A DNA stretch of 13,393 nt from Robiginitomaculum sp. (GTDB lineage: Bacteria; Pseudomonadota; Alphaproteobacteria; Caulobacterales; Maricaulaceae). Below are positions 1 through 7,455 of the stretch, piece by piece. The stretch's first letter is position 1; the number at the start of each line of letters is the position of its first letter. The notes under the pieces are model-generated. The model was not told the DNA's origin and ran no database searches. It saw only the letters and a program-made list of their open reading frames with translations. The stretch covers positions 1 to 13,393 of the forward strand of contig JALWUB010000390.1 in the NCBI GenBank assembly GCA_026993275.1, written 5' to 3'. The position numbers were made by a program, and so were the translations under genes.

Positions 1-57
1 CGCAAGTAGAACATTTGATTTTTTTCCGCCGCACTGCACAGGGCCGTGCCAGCGGGG

Positions 58-2592
58 TCATGTTTCAGCCGGGCTGAGTTCCTCCTTGACCTTTTGCGCC
101 AGTTTCTTGAGCTTGTAGGGCTTGGGCAGGAAGCTGATTTCCATATCCCGGCTCAGGATATCGGAAAACTCTTCCTCCGCGAACCCAGAGGTAAACACGA
201 TTCGGGTGTTTTTCAGATAGGGCCGCGCCTTTTCGACAAAGCTGGGGCCGTCCATCTCCGGCATGATCACATCGGAGATCACCAGATCGATGCGCCCGGC
301 ATTTTGCTCGGCGATCTGCAGAGCATCCGCGCCATTGGCCGCTTCCAGCACCTCATAGCCGCGATTGGCCAGGGTCTTGACGGCAATCGAGCGCAGGCCG
401 TCCTCGTCCTCGACGAACAGGATACGCCCCTGCCCGGCCAGGTCCCGCGGCTGTCTTTCCCTGGGCTGGGCCGTCTCCCCGGCGACCGGCTCGGTGCATT
501 CCGGCAGCCAGATCTGGAAGGTGGTGCCCTTGCCTGGGGTGCTGAGCGGGTGCAGGAAGCCGCCGGACTGCCGGATGATGCCGAGCACATTGGCCAGGCC
601 CAGGCCGGTGCCCTTGCCAATGTCCTTGGTGGTGAAAAACGGCTCGAAAATCTTCTCCAGCACCTCCGGGCTCATGCCGGTGCCGGTGTCGATGACCTCG
701 ATCAGCGCCCAGGCGCTGGCCTGTGGCGGCGTTTCGCCAGCGCAGACGCTGGCCGGAATGCTGTCCTGGCGCGAGGTGCGGATGGTCAGCGTGCCGCCGC
801 CCTGTTCCAGCATGGCGTCGCGGGCATTGATGGCCAGATTCATCACCGCCATCTCGATCTGGCCCTTGTCGATGCGCACGATCGGCAGATTGCGCCCATG
901 CTCGACCTCCAGCAGGATATTGTCGTGCAGGACGCGCTTGAGCATGTAGGTGAAATCGGTCAGCACCTCGGTCAGGTTGAGGGGCACGGCGCGGACGATC
1001 TTTTTGCGCGAATAGGCCAGCAGATTGTCCACCAGGGCGGCGGAGCGGGCGATGTTTTCGTTGATCTTCTGCAGATCCGGATAAGACGGGTCGCCAATGG
1101 TGTGCCGCGACAACAGATAATCGCAATGGCCGCCCATGGTGGTCAGCACATTGTTCAGGTCGTGCGCGACCCCGGCGACCACCTGGCCGATGACCTGGAT
1201 CTTTTGCGCCTGGAACAGCCGGGTCTGCAAGTCCTTCCAGGCCGACATGTCGATGACATAGACAATGGCGCGCCCGGCCTGGTCGGTGGCGGTATAGAGA
1301 TTGACGGTCTTGCCGCCCTCCCCGGCCAGCTTGAGCTCGAACGGCCCGCCGCCCTGTTCGGCAATGGCGCCGAGCTGACTGGCAAGACTCTCCGAGCCCT
1401 CCTCTGCGAACAGGCTCAGAAACGGCGTGCCCGGCGTTGCCTTGCCCCCGGTCATCTCCAGCAGCGCCGGATTGACATCCTCGATGATGGCCAGGCCCGG
1501 ATCGGCGGCATCGAGGCGCGCCACGCCAAAGGGCGCCGCCATGAACATTTCGTCCAGCCCCTTTCCGGACGCCGCGGCCAGCGGGGTTTCGGCCCGCGCC
1601 AGGCCGGCCGGCGCCTGGCCGCGGGCCGAGCCGAACACGACGGCGCGGCCCAGCTTGTCGCCAGGTGCATCGGGCCAGTCGATGACCAGGGTGGCGGCGG
1701 TTTCGATCCCGTCGCGGGTTTTCAGGGTCACCGCCATGCTGGCGGCGCCGCGCTGGCGCACCTTCAGCAGGCGGCGCGCCTCGCCGGGAATGAAATCCTT
1801 CAGGGCCAGCGCCTGGCCGTCATCGGCAAAGCCGAGCCAGTGGCGCAGAGTGTTGTTCATGTAGACCACCTTGCCCTTGCCATCGACCGCAAAAAACCCG
1901 GCGGGCGCATCATCGAGCAAGGACAGGCTGCCGGGCGCCAGCACCGCATCGCCATCAGGCGCCGCGGCCGCCGTGCGCTCGGTAATGCGCCACAGGGCCT
2001 GGCCGCCCTCAAGCGGATGGATATGCACATCCAGCGCGCACAGGCCATGGGCGCCCTCAAAGGCCGGCAGGCGCTCAAACGCCTCCTCGCCGCGCCGCGC
2101 CGCCCGGTTGAGGCGAAAGCTGATGGCCGACAGGCCCGGATGCGCGCCGGTCAGCTGCGCGAACAGGGCCGGACGGCTGCCCGCGCTCAAATGCCCGGCC
2201 AGGCCTGAAAGCCTCTTGTAGGCGGGGTTGCCATAGACTGCCTCGCCGCGCGGACCGGTGATCAGGATCGCCTCGGGCACCGCCTCCAGGGCACGCAGGG
2301 CAAAACCCGGCTGGCGCGGCACCGGCCGTTGCGCCTCCGGCGACAGCTGCCGCGCCGCCGATTGCCCCGAGGCCATGGCGAAAAACACCACCAGCAAGAC
2401 CGCCGCCACCCCGAGGCCGAGAATCAGGGCCGCCGGGCCGCTCTGGCCGGGCACCATCACGGCGCTGGCAATGGCGAACACCACAAAGCCCGCCGCCGCC
2501 CACGGCATCAGCCCCAGCCAGGTGGCCGGCTGCGCCAGTGCGGCCCACCGCTGCGGCATGGCCCCAAGCCCCGGATTGCCCTTGTCCGTCAT
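58..2592 (-). CDS. cckA: CckA-type hybrid sensor histidine kinase
   Basis: This 844-residue membrane protein matches CckA, which feeds phosphate through ChpT to CtrA and CpdR and acts as kinase or phosphatase over the cell cycle. Two hydrophobic segments (about residues 26-47 and 53-74) are followed by PAS-like regions (roughly 95-440). The DHp helix carries GVAHDLNNVL with the phospho-acceptor His477. The ATPase has N-box NLAINARDAM (from 585), DTGTGM (635) and GKGTGLGL (659-666). A C-terminal receiver has VEDED and the phospho-acceptor Asp774 in ISDVIMPEMDG. I chose the ATG at 2592, giving MTDKGN, because GGGAG lies 7 bases upstream; an in-frame ATG at 2625 lacks this. It follows flhB by 65 bases, and I recall the order fliQ-fliR-flhB-cckA from Caulobacter. 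One oddity is the H-box, which reads HDLNNVL where most CckA proteins have HDFNNLL. Family assignment is strong; the PAS boundaries are estimates. Confidence 0.93.
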   Translation of the reverse strand: MTDKGNPGLGAMPQRWAALAQPATWLGLMPWAAAGFVVFAIASAVMVPGQSGPAALILGLGVAAVLLVVFFAMASGQSAARQLSPEAQRPVPRQPGFALRALEAVPEAILITGPRGEAVYGNPAYKRLSGLAGHLSAGSRPALFAQLTGAHPGLSAISFRLNRAARRGEEAFERLPAFEGAHGLCALDVHIHPLEGGQALWRITERTAAAAPDGDAVLAPGSLSLLDDAPAGFFAVDGKGKVVYMNNTLRHWLGFADDGQALALKDFIPGEARRLLKVRQRGAASMAVTLKTRDGIETAATLVIDWPDAPGDKLGRAVVFGSARGQAPAGLARAETPLAAASGKGLDEMFMAAPFGVARLDAADPGLAIIEDVNPALLEMTGGKATPGTPFLSLFAEEGSESLASQLGAIAEQGGGPFELKLAGEGGKTVNLYTATDQAGRAIVYVIDMSAWKDLQTRLFQAQKIQVIGQVVAGVAHDLNNVLTTMGGHCDYLLSRHTIGDPSYPDLQKINENIARSAALVDNLLAYSRKKIVRAVPLNLTEVLTDFTYMLKRVLHDNILLEVEHGRNLPIVRIDKGQIEMAVMNLAINARDAMLEQGGGTLTIRTSRQDSIPASVCAGETPPQASAWALIEVIDTGTGMSPEVLEKIFEPFFTTKDIGKGTGLGLANVLGIIRQSGGFLHPLSTPGKGTTFQIWLPECTEPVAGETAQPRERQPRDLAGQGRILFVEDEDGLRSIAVKTLANRGYEVLEAANGADALQIAEQNAGRIDLVISDVIMPEMDGPSFVEKARPYLKNTRIVFTSGFAEEEFSDILSRDMEISFLPKPYKLKKLAQKVKEELSPAET

Positions 2593-2657
2593 TGTCTGCT
2601 CCCTGCCTGGCATGCCACGGGGCACAGCGAATCACAGCCGCCGGGCGCACTCAAGCC

Positions 2658-3731
2658 CTAATTGCGGCGCTCGCCCGCCAGCCTCATCACATAACCGATA
2701 ATCCTGGCCACAGCCTTGAAATGCTCGCTCCTGATCTCGTGATCCACTTCGGTGGAGGCATAAAGCGCCCGCGCCAGCGGCGGATCCTCGACCACCGGCA
2801 CATTGGCGGCTTCGGCGACCTCGCGGATGCGCAAGGCCAGGGCATCGACGCCCTTGGCAACGCAGACCGGCGCCGGGGTCGTGCCCGGCTCATAGCGCAG
2901 CGCCACCGCATAGTGGGTCGGGTTGACAATCACCACACTGGCCTTGGGCACCTCCTGCATCATCCGCTTGCGGGCGCGCTCAGAGCGGATCTGGCGCAGG
3001 CGGGCGCGGACTTGCGGGTCGCCCTCGGTGTTTTTCAACTCGTCGCGGATGTCCTGGCGCGACATGCGCATGCGTTTCAGGAAACTGGCGCGCTGCCAGG
3101 CATAGTCCGCCGCCGCCACCAGGGCGAACACCGCCAGCGCCGCCAGCATCAGCGCCAGCGCCGCCTGGCGCACCACCGGCAGCAAGGCCGCCAGATCGAG
3201 CCAGGGCAGGCCGGCGAGAATGTCGCGGCGCGGCCACACCGCGGCAAAGGCAGCCAGGCCGACCAGCCCCATCTTGGCCAGGCCCTTGAGAAAATTGGCC
3301 AGCGCCTGCGGCCCGAACACCCGCTTGGCGCCCTCGATCAGCGACAGCTTTGACAGTTTTGGCGCAATCTTGTCCGGCGCCCACATCATTCCGGCCTGCA
3401 CCACATGACCGGCAAAGGCGAAGACCATCAGCAGCCCCAGCACCAGGCCGAGGCCGCTGAGCGCATGCACGGCGGTGTCCCGGGCGAGAACGCGGACACT
3501 GGCCGGGTCGAAACTGTATTGCGCCGCCAGATCGAAATAGCCGCGCAGCCAGCCGCTGAAATAGCGCGCCAGCGGTCCGGAAAAGCCGGTCAGCACCAGC
3601 GTGCTGGCCGCCAGCAGCAGCCAGGAGGGGATTTCCTGGGACTTGGCGACATCGCCCTTCTTGCGCGCATCGAGCAGGCGCTGCGGCGTTGCGTCCTCGG
3701 TTTTCTGGCTCTGGTCCTGATCGTCTGCCAT
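2658..3731 (-). CDS. flhB: Flagellar export switch protein FlhB
   Basis: FlhB is the membrane protein of the flagellar type III export gate that changes specificity from rod/hook to filament substrates. The 357 residues are the usual length. The N-terminus carries the conserved EDATPQRLLDARKKGDVAKS stretch, followed by four hydrophobic segments between about residues 35 and 215 and a cytoplasmic C-terminal domain. The self-cleavage motif NPTH is present at residues 270-273, within VVIVNPTHYAVALRY, so normal autoproteolysis between Asn270 and Pro271 is expected. The start codon overlaps the fliR stop by one base (TGATG on the coding strand), implying translational coupling. The gene is followed after 65 bases by cckA. 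Nothing looks damaged. Confidence 0.95.
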   Translation of the reverse strand: MADDQDQSQKTEDATPQRLLDARKKGDVAKSQEIPSWLLLAASTLVLTGFSGPLARYFSGWLRGYFDLAAQYSFDPASVRVLARDTAVHALSGLGLVLGLLMVFAFAGHVVQAGMMWAPDKIAPKLSKLSLIEGAKRVFGPQALANFLKGLAKMGLVGLAAFAAVWPRRDILAGLPWLDLAALLPVVRQAALALMLAALAVFALVAAADYAWQRASFLKRMRMSRQDIRDELKNTEGDPQVRARLRQIRSERARKRMMQEVPKASVVIVNPTHYAVALRYEPGTTPAPVCVAKGVDALALRIREVAEAANVPVVEDPPLARALYASTEVDHEIRSEHFKAVARIIGYVMRLAGERRN

Positions 3732-4486
3732 CAGGCCAGACCCTGGGCCAGCATTTCCATATGCCTGAACCAGACCCCCATTATGGCACCAAGGCTAAGG
3801 GTCAGAATGGCCAGGCCGGCAAAAATGTTCAGCGGCATGGCGACAAAGAAAATCTGCACCTGCGGCATCAGCCGCGACAACACCCCCAGCGCCAGATAAA
3901 ACACCAGCCCGAAGGCAATCAGCGGCGCCGCCATCTGCATGCCCACGGCAAAAGCCTGCGCCACCACCATGGTGCCCATGCCGGCGACATCCTCCAGCAT
4001 CGGCGCAGCGCCCGCCGGCATGATGCGGTAGGTGCCCGCCAGGCCCTGCAGGAAGACATGATGCAGGCCGCTGACAAAGATCATCGTCACCGCCGTCAGA
4101 TTGAGGAAGGTGGCAAGAATGGCGCCCTGGCGCCCCTGGGTCGGGTCAAAGCTCTGGGCGAAGGCCAGCCCGGTTTCCATGCCGATCATCTGCCCGGCCA
4201 CCACCAGGGCCGACATCATCAGCCGCAGCAGGCTGCCAAAAAACAGGCCGATCAGCACCTCTTCGGTGATCAGGCCCGCCAGCGCCAGAGGCTTTGGCGG
4301 CATGGGCGGCAGGGCATCGCCAACACTGGCGGCAATGATCACGGCCACCGCCAGCGCCAGGCCCAGGCGCACCCGCGCGGGCACGCCGATCTCGCCAATG
4401 CCGGGCACCAGCATCATCATCGCGCCGGTGCGCGCAAACACCAGCAAAATGGCGAAAATCGAAGCGGGAAGGTCCAGCGCGTCCAT
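3731..4486 (-). CDS. fliR: Flagellar export gate protein FliR
   Basis: FliR is an integral membrane component of the FliPQR export gate at the centre of the flagellar basal body. The 251-residue product is almost wholly hydrophobic, with about six predicted membrane segments. It has recognisable family signatures: FARTGAMMMLVPGIGEIGVPAR near the N-terminus, EVLIGLFFGSLLRLMMSA and GMETGLAFAQSFDP in the middle, and LGVLSRLMPQVQIFFVAMPLNI towards the C-terminus. The start at 4486 lies two bases after the fliQ stop and its end overlaps the flhB start by one base, so the three genes form a tightly coupled unit. No good Shine-Dalgarno sequence is visible before this ATG, in keeping with coupling to fliQ. 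Confidence 0.95.
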   Translation of the reverse strand: MDALDLPASIFAILLVFARTGAMMMLVPGIGEIGVPARVRLGLALAVAVIIAASVGDALPPMPPKPLALAGLITEEVLIGLFFGSLLRLMMSALVVAGQMIGMETGLAFAQSFDPTQGRQGAILATFLNLTAVTMIFVSGLHHVFLQGLAGTYRIMPAGAAPMLEDVAGMGTMVVAQAFAVGMQMAAPLIAFGLVFYLALGVLSRLMPQVQIFFVAMPLNIFAGLAILTLSLGAIMGVWFRHMEMLAQGLA

Positions 4487-4488
4487 GG

Positions 4489-4752
4489 CTACATGGCCGA
4501 CACCCGGTCTGCAATATGGGTCATGAACCCGCCCAGCAGGGCGCCCATGAGCGGCATGAAGACCAAAAGCGCAACAAAGATGGCAATGATTTTGGGCACG
4601 AACACCAGGGTCATTTCCTGCACCTGGGTGAGCGCCTGCAGCAAGGCAATGGCGAGGCCGACAACCAGGCCGACAATCATGATCGGCCCGGAAATCTGCA
4701 GCACCAGCCAGATCGCCTCGCGGGCCACATCCAGCACTTCCGAACTGTTCAC
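4489..4752 (-). CDS. fliQ: Flagellar export gate protein FliQ (GTG start)
   Basis: FliQ is the small two-helix subunit of the FliPQR export gate. I start it at the GTG at 4752 (VNSSEVLDVAREAIWLVL), giving 87 residues, the normal length for the family. GGGAGG lies six bases upstream of this GTG. An in-frame ATG at 4872 would add 40 residues that look nothing like FliQ, so I reject it. Two hydrophobic hairpin helices are visible (around residues 11-38 and 52-78) with the loop ALTQVQEMTLVFVPKI between them, which is strongly conserved in FliQ. It is the first gene of the fliQ-fliR-flhB-cckA run and has a CtrA-type TTAACCAT element about 50 bases upstream. Confidence 0.93.
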   Translation of the reverse strand: MNSSEVLDVAREAIWLVLQISGPIMIVGLVVGLAIALLQALTQVQEMTLVFVPKIIAIFVALLVFMPLMGALLGGFMTHIADRVSAM

Positions 4753-4772
4753 GCGCGCCTCCCGCACCGGCC

Positions 4773-4788
4773 TTGCCTCGGCAGGCAA
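4773..4788 (-). other. Small hairpin upstream of fliQ
   Basis: A perfect inverted repeat, TTGCCT and AGGCAA, has a four-base loop. It lies about 20 bases upstream of the fliQ GTG, between the candidate CtrA site and the Shine-Dalgarno sequence. It would sit in the leader if transcription starts shortly after the TTAACCAT element. There is no T-run, so it is not a terminator. A role in mRNA stability or translation is only a guess. Confidence 0.3.
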
Positions 4789-4801
4789 CAATGCTCTGCT
4801 T

Positions 4802-4809
4802 ATGGTTAA
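4802..4809 (-). promoter_or_regulatory. Candidate CtrA half-site before fliQ
   Basis: The minus strand reads TTAACCAT here, 49 bases upstream of the fliQ GTG start. From memory, TTAACCAT is an extended CtrA recognition element found in Caulobacter early (class II) flagellar promoters, including that of fliQR. It would place the whole fliQ-fliR-flhB unit, and possibly read-through into cckA, under CtrA. An eight-base match can arise by chance, but the location in a 116-base gap directly before the expected target gene raises its weight. I cannot place a clear -10 element. Confidence 0.55.
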
Positions 4810-4868
4810 CAAAACCTCACCAGGCCCGGGCACTCCGCCCCGGCCTTGCGTATCATTCCGAAGAGCCT

Positions 4869-6767
4869 TCAACGTATTTGAAAGCGGCGACGCAAGACGA
4901 GCAGAATTAAAAATATAAGGATGATCGAGAACAAGGCATGGAGGGTCATAATAATGCCGGTGAAAACCGGATGTGCCTGCAAGGCCATTGTAAAATCATA
5001 CTGCGCCAAACTATCTGATTTGAAAAACCCGGCGACAGCATAACTGACCGGCGGCAGGGCATTTACAAAAGCATGCCCCACCGCCAATCTAAATGTCTGA
5101 AGCGGAGGCGCCACACCCCACCCAATGCAGAAATAAGATAAACTGGCAACAGACCAAAAAGTCAGCAGCCACAAGAGCGGCCGTAAAGCATCTTGGCCAA
5201 AATCGGCAAGGGCCTCATAAGCGTATGATATACACCATTCCCATATTGGCATGCCCTTGGGAATGCGCCGTTTAGCTTTTTGTTCAAGTCTGCCGAACCT
5301 GAAGGCAGTGGCAAAATCAGCATTACGCTCCATGTGCTGGCGTAGGATGCGAAAGGCGTTGTGGTAGCGCTGGTAAATGTCAGAGGCAGGATTCTTTGAA
5401 CCTTCAATGTCAGCAAATGGTTTCAGGTTTAAAAATGAAGTATCCGCATGTAGTTGTGCTCCAGAAAAATCTGGAACACCATCAAACAAAACTCCATCAA
5501 AAATTGACCGTGCATTAAAAATGGCATTGGCAAAATTTGCGCAATCTCCTTCCTTGTTTCTGCAAAACTCGGCGTCTGAAAAATTAATGCGCCCAAATCC
5601 TCTTATTTTTTGATCAGCGTTAGCAGCATGAGACCTTGAAAAATCAGCACCTTTTCTAAATTTTGTTTTGGCGAAAGTAGCCTTTTGATGGAATACAGTA
5701 TCGGAAAAATCTGCATGGTCTGCAAACTCACATCCTGAAAAATTTACCTCGTCACAAAATACACACTTAGAAAAAACGCTCCTTCCTTTCCTGACCACCA
5801 ACTCCTGCAGCTCGCATGGACCTGTAAACTTCCCTTCTTTGCAAACTATCTCATCAACTACTGATCTGATATGCATTTTTGAACAAACTAGTTTATTAAA
5901 GTGCATATAGCCAATTTGTTTGCCGCTAATATTTATTATATCAAAATTTCCATCAATTATTAATCTTTGTATCGTTGATCCATGAATTGATATATTGCTA
6001 TTATTATTGCCATAAATAACAACATCATTAATTATAGATTTATTTTTAATTTCATTCTTCGCCCCGTGTGGTATTCTTATTTGTTGGAATTGTGAATTGT
6101 CTATGATAATTTGACAATTTATCTTACTGCCTAACCACGAATCTCCACAAAATTGGCATTTCTGTACATACATATCTAACTTACCCATAATGCGGCTGAC
6201 ATAACCGCAAGATTTCAATGCCGTAAATTTTATTTTTCTGTTTGAATCCTCACCAAGACCAATATTTATGTAACACGAATTTATATCTATGTTATAGTCA
6301 ATATTTCTTCCGCTCACATCCTGAATATACAGCATTGACCAATGCAGATTGAATATATGTTCATGTGAATAGTTTATCTGCATGTATTTCGTTAATATAA
6401 CGCCCATATGTGGTCGTGCAAAGGCGCTGTGCGGACTTTTTTGAGCGGCTATGAAATTAGAAATTTTTTCGCTCTTAACGGCTTGTGTTTCGCGGAATTG
6501 ATTCCCTTCCACGTCATGACCCGGAGCATGCAAGCAAAACCATGTCTTGCCATTCACTTGAATCAGAAAATCATTATAGCTGTAACCGTCCCGTGTAAAC
6601 TCTGATGAAATCTTCTTGTAATATTCCTGTGCATTCTGCCCTTCAATTTCATGCTTTTTAAGCCCGTCCCAAGAAAAATCCTGTTCCCACCATCTCGCGA
6701 ACCAGTCCCAGTAGTGCAGGTCAGGACTGATGTCATTTTGTGCTTCTGTCAGATGTCTTGTCGTCAT
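4869..6767 (-). CDS. Pentapeptide-repeat-like membrane protein of unknown function, AT-rich
   Basis: The function is unknown. I start at the ATG at 6767 (MTTRHL, 632 residues) because GAGGA lies six bases upstream; an in-frame ATG at 6869 would add 34 residues with no such support. The N-terminus contains a Trp-rich stretch (YWDWFARWWEQDFSWDGL), then an Asn/Ile-rich region. Roughly residues 330-450 contain irregular five-residue steps centred on Phe (VNFSGCEF, ADFSDTVF, ATFAKTKF, INFSDAEF, PDFSGAQL), expected to form a right-handed beta-helix. A charged helix follows (463-500), then two hydrophobic segments (about 531-552 and 603-625) and a basic tail RRRFQIR. As I recall, this N-terminal Trp motif, repeats and two-helix ending occur together in other uncharacterised pentapeptide proteins. 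The gene, particularly 5650-6700, is much richer in A+T than its neighbours, which suggests recent transfer. It stands alone between fliQ and a repeat-bearing gap. Confidence 0.8.
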   Translation of the reverse strand: MTTRHLTEAQNDISPDLHYWDWFARWWEQDFSWDGLKKHEIEGQNAQEYYKKISSEFTRDGYSYNDFLIQVNGKTWFCLHAPGHDVEGNQFRETQAVKSEKISNFIAAQKSPHSAFARPHMGVILTKYMQINYSHEHIFNLHWSMLYIQDVSGRNIDYNIDINSCYINIGLGEDSNRKIKFTALKSCGYVSRIMGKLDMYVQKCQFCGDSWLGSKINCQIIIDNSQFQQIRIPHGAKNEIKNKSIINDVVIYGNNNSNISIHGSTIQRLIIDGNFDIINISGKQIGYMHFNKLVCSKMHIRSVVDEIVCKEGKFTGPCELQELVVRKGRSVFSKCVFCDEVNFSGCEFADHADFSDTVFHQKATFAKTKFRKGADFSRSHAANADQKIRGFGRINFSDAEFCRNKEGDCANFANAIFNARSIFDGVLFDGVPDFSGAQLHADTSFLNLKPFADIEGSKNPASDIYQRYHNAFRILRQHMERNADFATAFRFGRLEQKAKRRIPKGMPIWEWCISYAYEALADFGQDALRPLLWLLTFWSVASLSYFCIGWGVAPPLQTFRLAVGHAFVNALPPVSYAVAGFFKSDSLAQYDFTMALQAHPVFTGIIMTLHALFSIILIFLILLVLRRRFQIR

Positions 6768-6920
6768 GACGAATCCTCTATACGGGCAGTATATCACGGA
6801 GCTGATATGGCGCATAAAAACCACTGTGACGCACAATGCCATCCTATTCATCGTCCAGTCTTCGTGCAAAAACTCAGAAATGGGGTCGTGTCAACCGCTG
6901 AGAAAAAGCGCTGTATCATC

Positions 6921-6939
6921 CCGCCGGCTTGACCGGAGG
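6921..6939. repeat. Imperfect palindrome, REP-like
   Basis: CCGCCGG and CCGGAGG face each other across CTTGA, with one mismatch in seven. Pairs of this type, built on CCGG-CTTGA-CCGG and followed by a GGA(T/C)CCAGG run, resemble short dispersed intergenic palindromes that I recall from alphaproteobacterial genomes. Only one copy lies in this window, so calling it dispersed is an inference. Confidence 0.4.
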
Positions 6940-6985
6940 ACCCAGGCACCAAGGACGGTTGATCCCGAACCACAGATCGTCCCAA

Positions 6986-7015
6986 CCGGCATTCTCTTTT
7001 TTTGGTGAATGCCGG
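6986..7015. repeat. Perfect 9-bp inverted repeat
   Basis: CCGGCATTC at 6986-6994 is exactly complementary to GAATGCCGG at 7007-7015, with a 12-base loop that contains seven T residues. The T-run is in the loop rather than after the stem, so this is not a standard terminator. It sits 47 bases from the CCGG palindrome at 6921-6939, and the two could be parts of one intergenic element. Confidence 0.55.
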
Positions 7016-7110
7016 GGCAAAATCTGGGCGAAGTCGAAGGGTGAAGGTGCCGCATGGCTTGGGTGATGGCCTGCATGTTCTGTTTTTGCTAACGATCAAG
7101 CCATAGGACG

Positions 7111-7179
7111 GGCCAGTTGCAAGCCAGTTTCGGACACAAAGGCGCCAGTTCTGGCCAGCGACAAGCCATTTCGGGCCAC
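7111..7179. repeat. Imperfect 27-base direct repeat
   Basis: Units at 7111-7137 and 7153-7179 share 20 of 27 bases without gaps, including GGCCAG at the start and a CAAGCCA core, with a period of 42 bases. Only two copies are visible. The spacing and sequence do not resemble a CRISPR array or an iteron origin. Confidence 0.4.
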
Positions 7180-7183
7180 TGTG

Positions 7184-7213
7184 TGCGGGGATAAGTTTGC
7201 GCCTGTCCCCGCA
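7184..7213. repeat. Perfect 8-bp inverted repeat
   Basis: TGCGGGGA at 7184-7191 pairs exactly with TCCCCGCA at 7206-7213 across a 14-base loop. No T-run follows on either strand. It could end the ROK transcript through a Rho-linked or processing route, or belong to the repeat cluster in this gap. Confidence 0.4.
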
Positions 7214-7288
7214 AGGACACCGAAGCGGATAATCAGGCTGTGCGGGGCCTTCAAAGATGGCTCTGCACACGCGAATGAGATTGTGAAT

Positions 7289-7308
7289 CAAGGCTCTGCA
7301 TAGCCTTG
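7289..7308. repeat. Perfect 7-bp inverted repeat
   Basis: CAAGGCT at 7289-7295 pairs with AGCCTTG at 7302-7308 across a six-base loop. No T-run follows. The loop and part of the stem repeat a GGCTCTGCA string seen about 32 bases earlier (7258-7266), showing small-scale duplication in this gap. Confidence 0.35.
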
Positions 7309-7455
7309 CAGCCCTTCAGTGGTGCAAGGAAAGCCACCGTGCGCGCCCCAGACACCCTTGAAAGCCCGTTGCAGAGTCTCAAACAGCACTGCTGGTCCAG
7401 GAAAAAACACCGCTATCCCGGGGAAAACGCACAAGGGCTTTTCAAAAACGGGGAT

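Larger units (their letters stand above)
6768..7455. other. 688-base gap without a convincing gene
   Basis: This stretch separates the ROK regulator from the pentapeptide-like gene. It must contain the 3' end of the ROK transcript and the promoter of the downstream gene, yet I see neither a T-tailed terminator nor a well-matched promoter. It holds at least four inverted repeats (6921-6939, 6986-7015, 7184-7213, 7289-7308) and an imperfect 27-base direct repeat (7111-7137 and 7153-7179). Short open frames cross it on both strands but have no ribosome binding site, use poor starts, and read as low-quality protein. Base composition returns towards that of the flanking genes from about 6900 upward. 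Confidence 0.6.

Noticed and set aside
1..57. Possible terminator after cckA
   Set aside because: A short GCAC/GTGC pairing and a T-run are present, but the T-run lies on the plus strand and the stem is only four base pairs.
46..2208. Long open frame of 720 codons on the plus strand
   Set aside because: It lies antisense to cckA, whose domains and motifs are unmistakable. High GC at third positions produces such frames; the product is low-complexity His/Gln/Gly/Arg-rich protein.
4753..4872. Longer FliQ starting at the ATG at 4872
   Set aside because: It would add 40 residues absent from the family, and it would cross the CtrA-type site; the GTG at 4752 has a clear GGGAGG.
4869..5180. Potassium-channel-like reading of the two C-terminal helices of the pentapeptide-like protein
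   Set aside because: The stretch between the helices has no selectivity-filter motif such as TVGYG or GYG; only the general helix-loop-helix layout is similar.
6889..6894. Perfect TTGACA on the minus strand upstream of the pentapeptide-like gene
   Set aside because: No acceptable -10 element stands 16-18 bases downstream (the best is TTTTGC), so I do not list a promoter, though it could be a weak one.
7111..7179. Start of a CRISPR array or iteron origin
   Set aside because: Only two imperfect copies exist (20 of 27 bases shared), the spacing is short, and no cas or replication gene is near.
6848..7291. 147-codon minus-strand frame in the gap before the AT-rich gene
   Set aside because: It begins at a TTG with no ribosome binding site, has no recognisable domain, and runs through the palindromes; it reads as translated repeat DNA.
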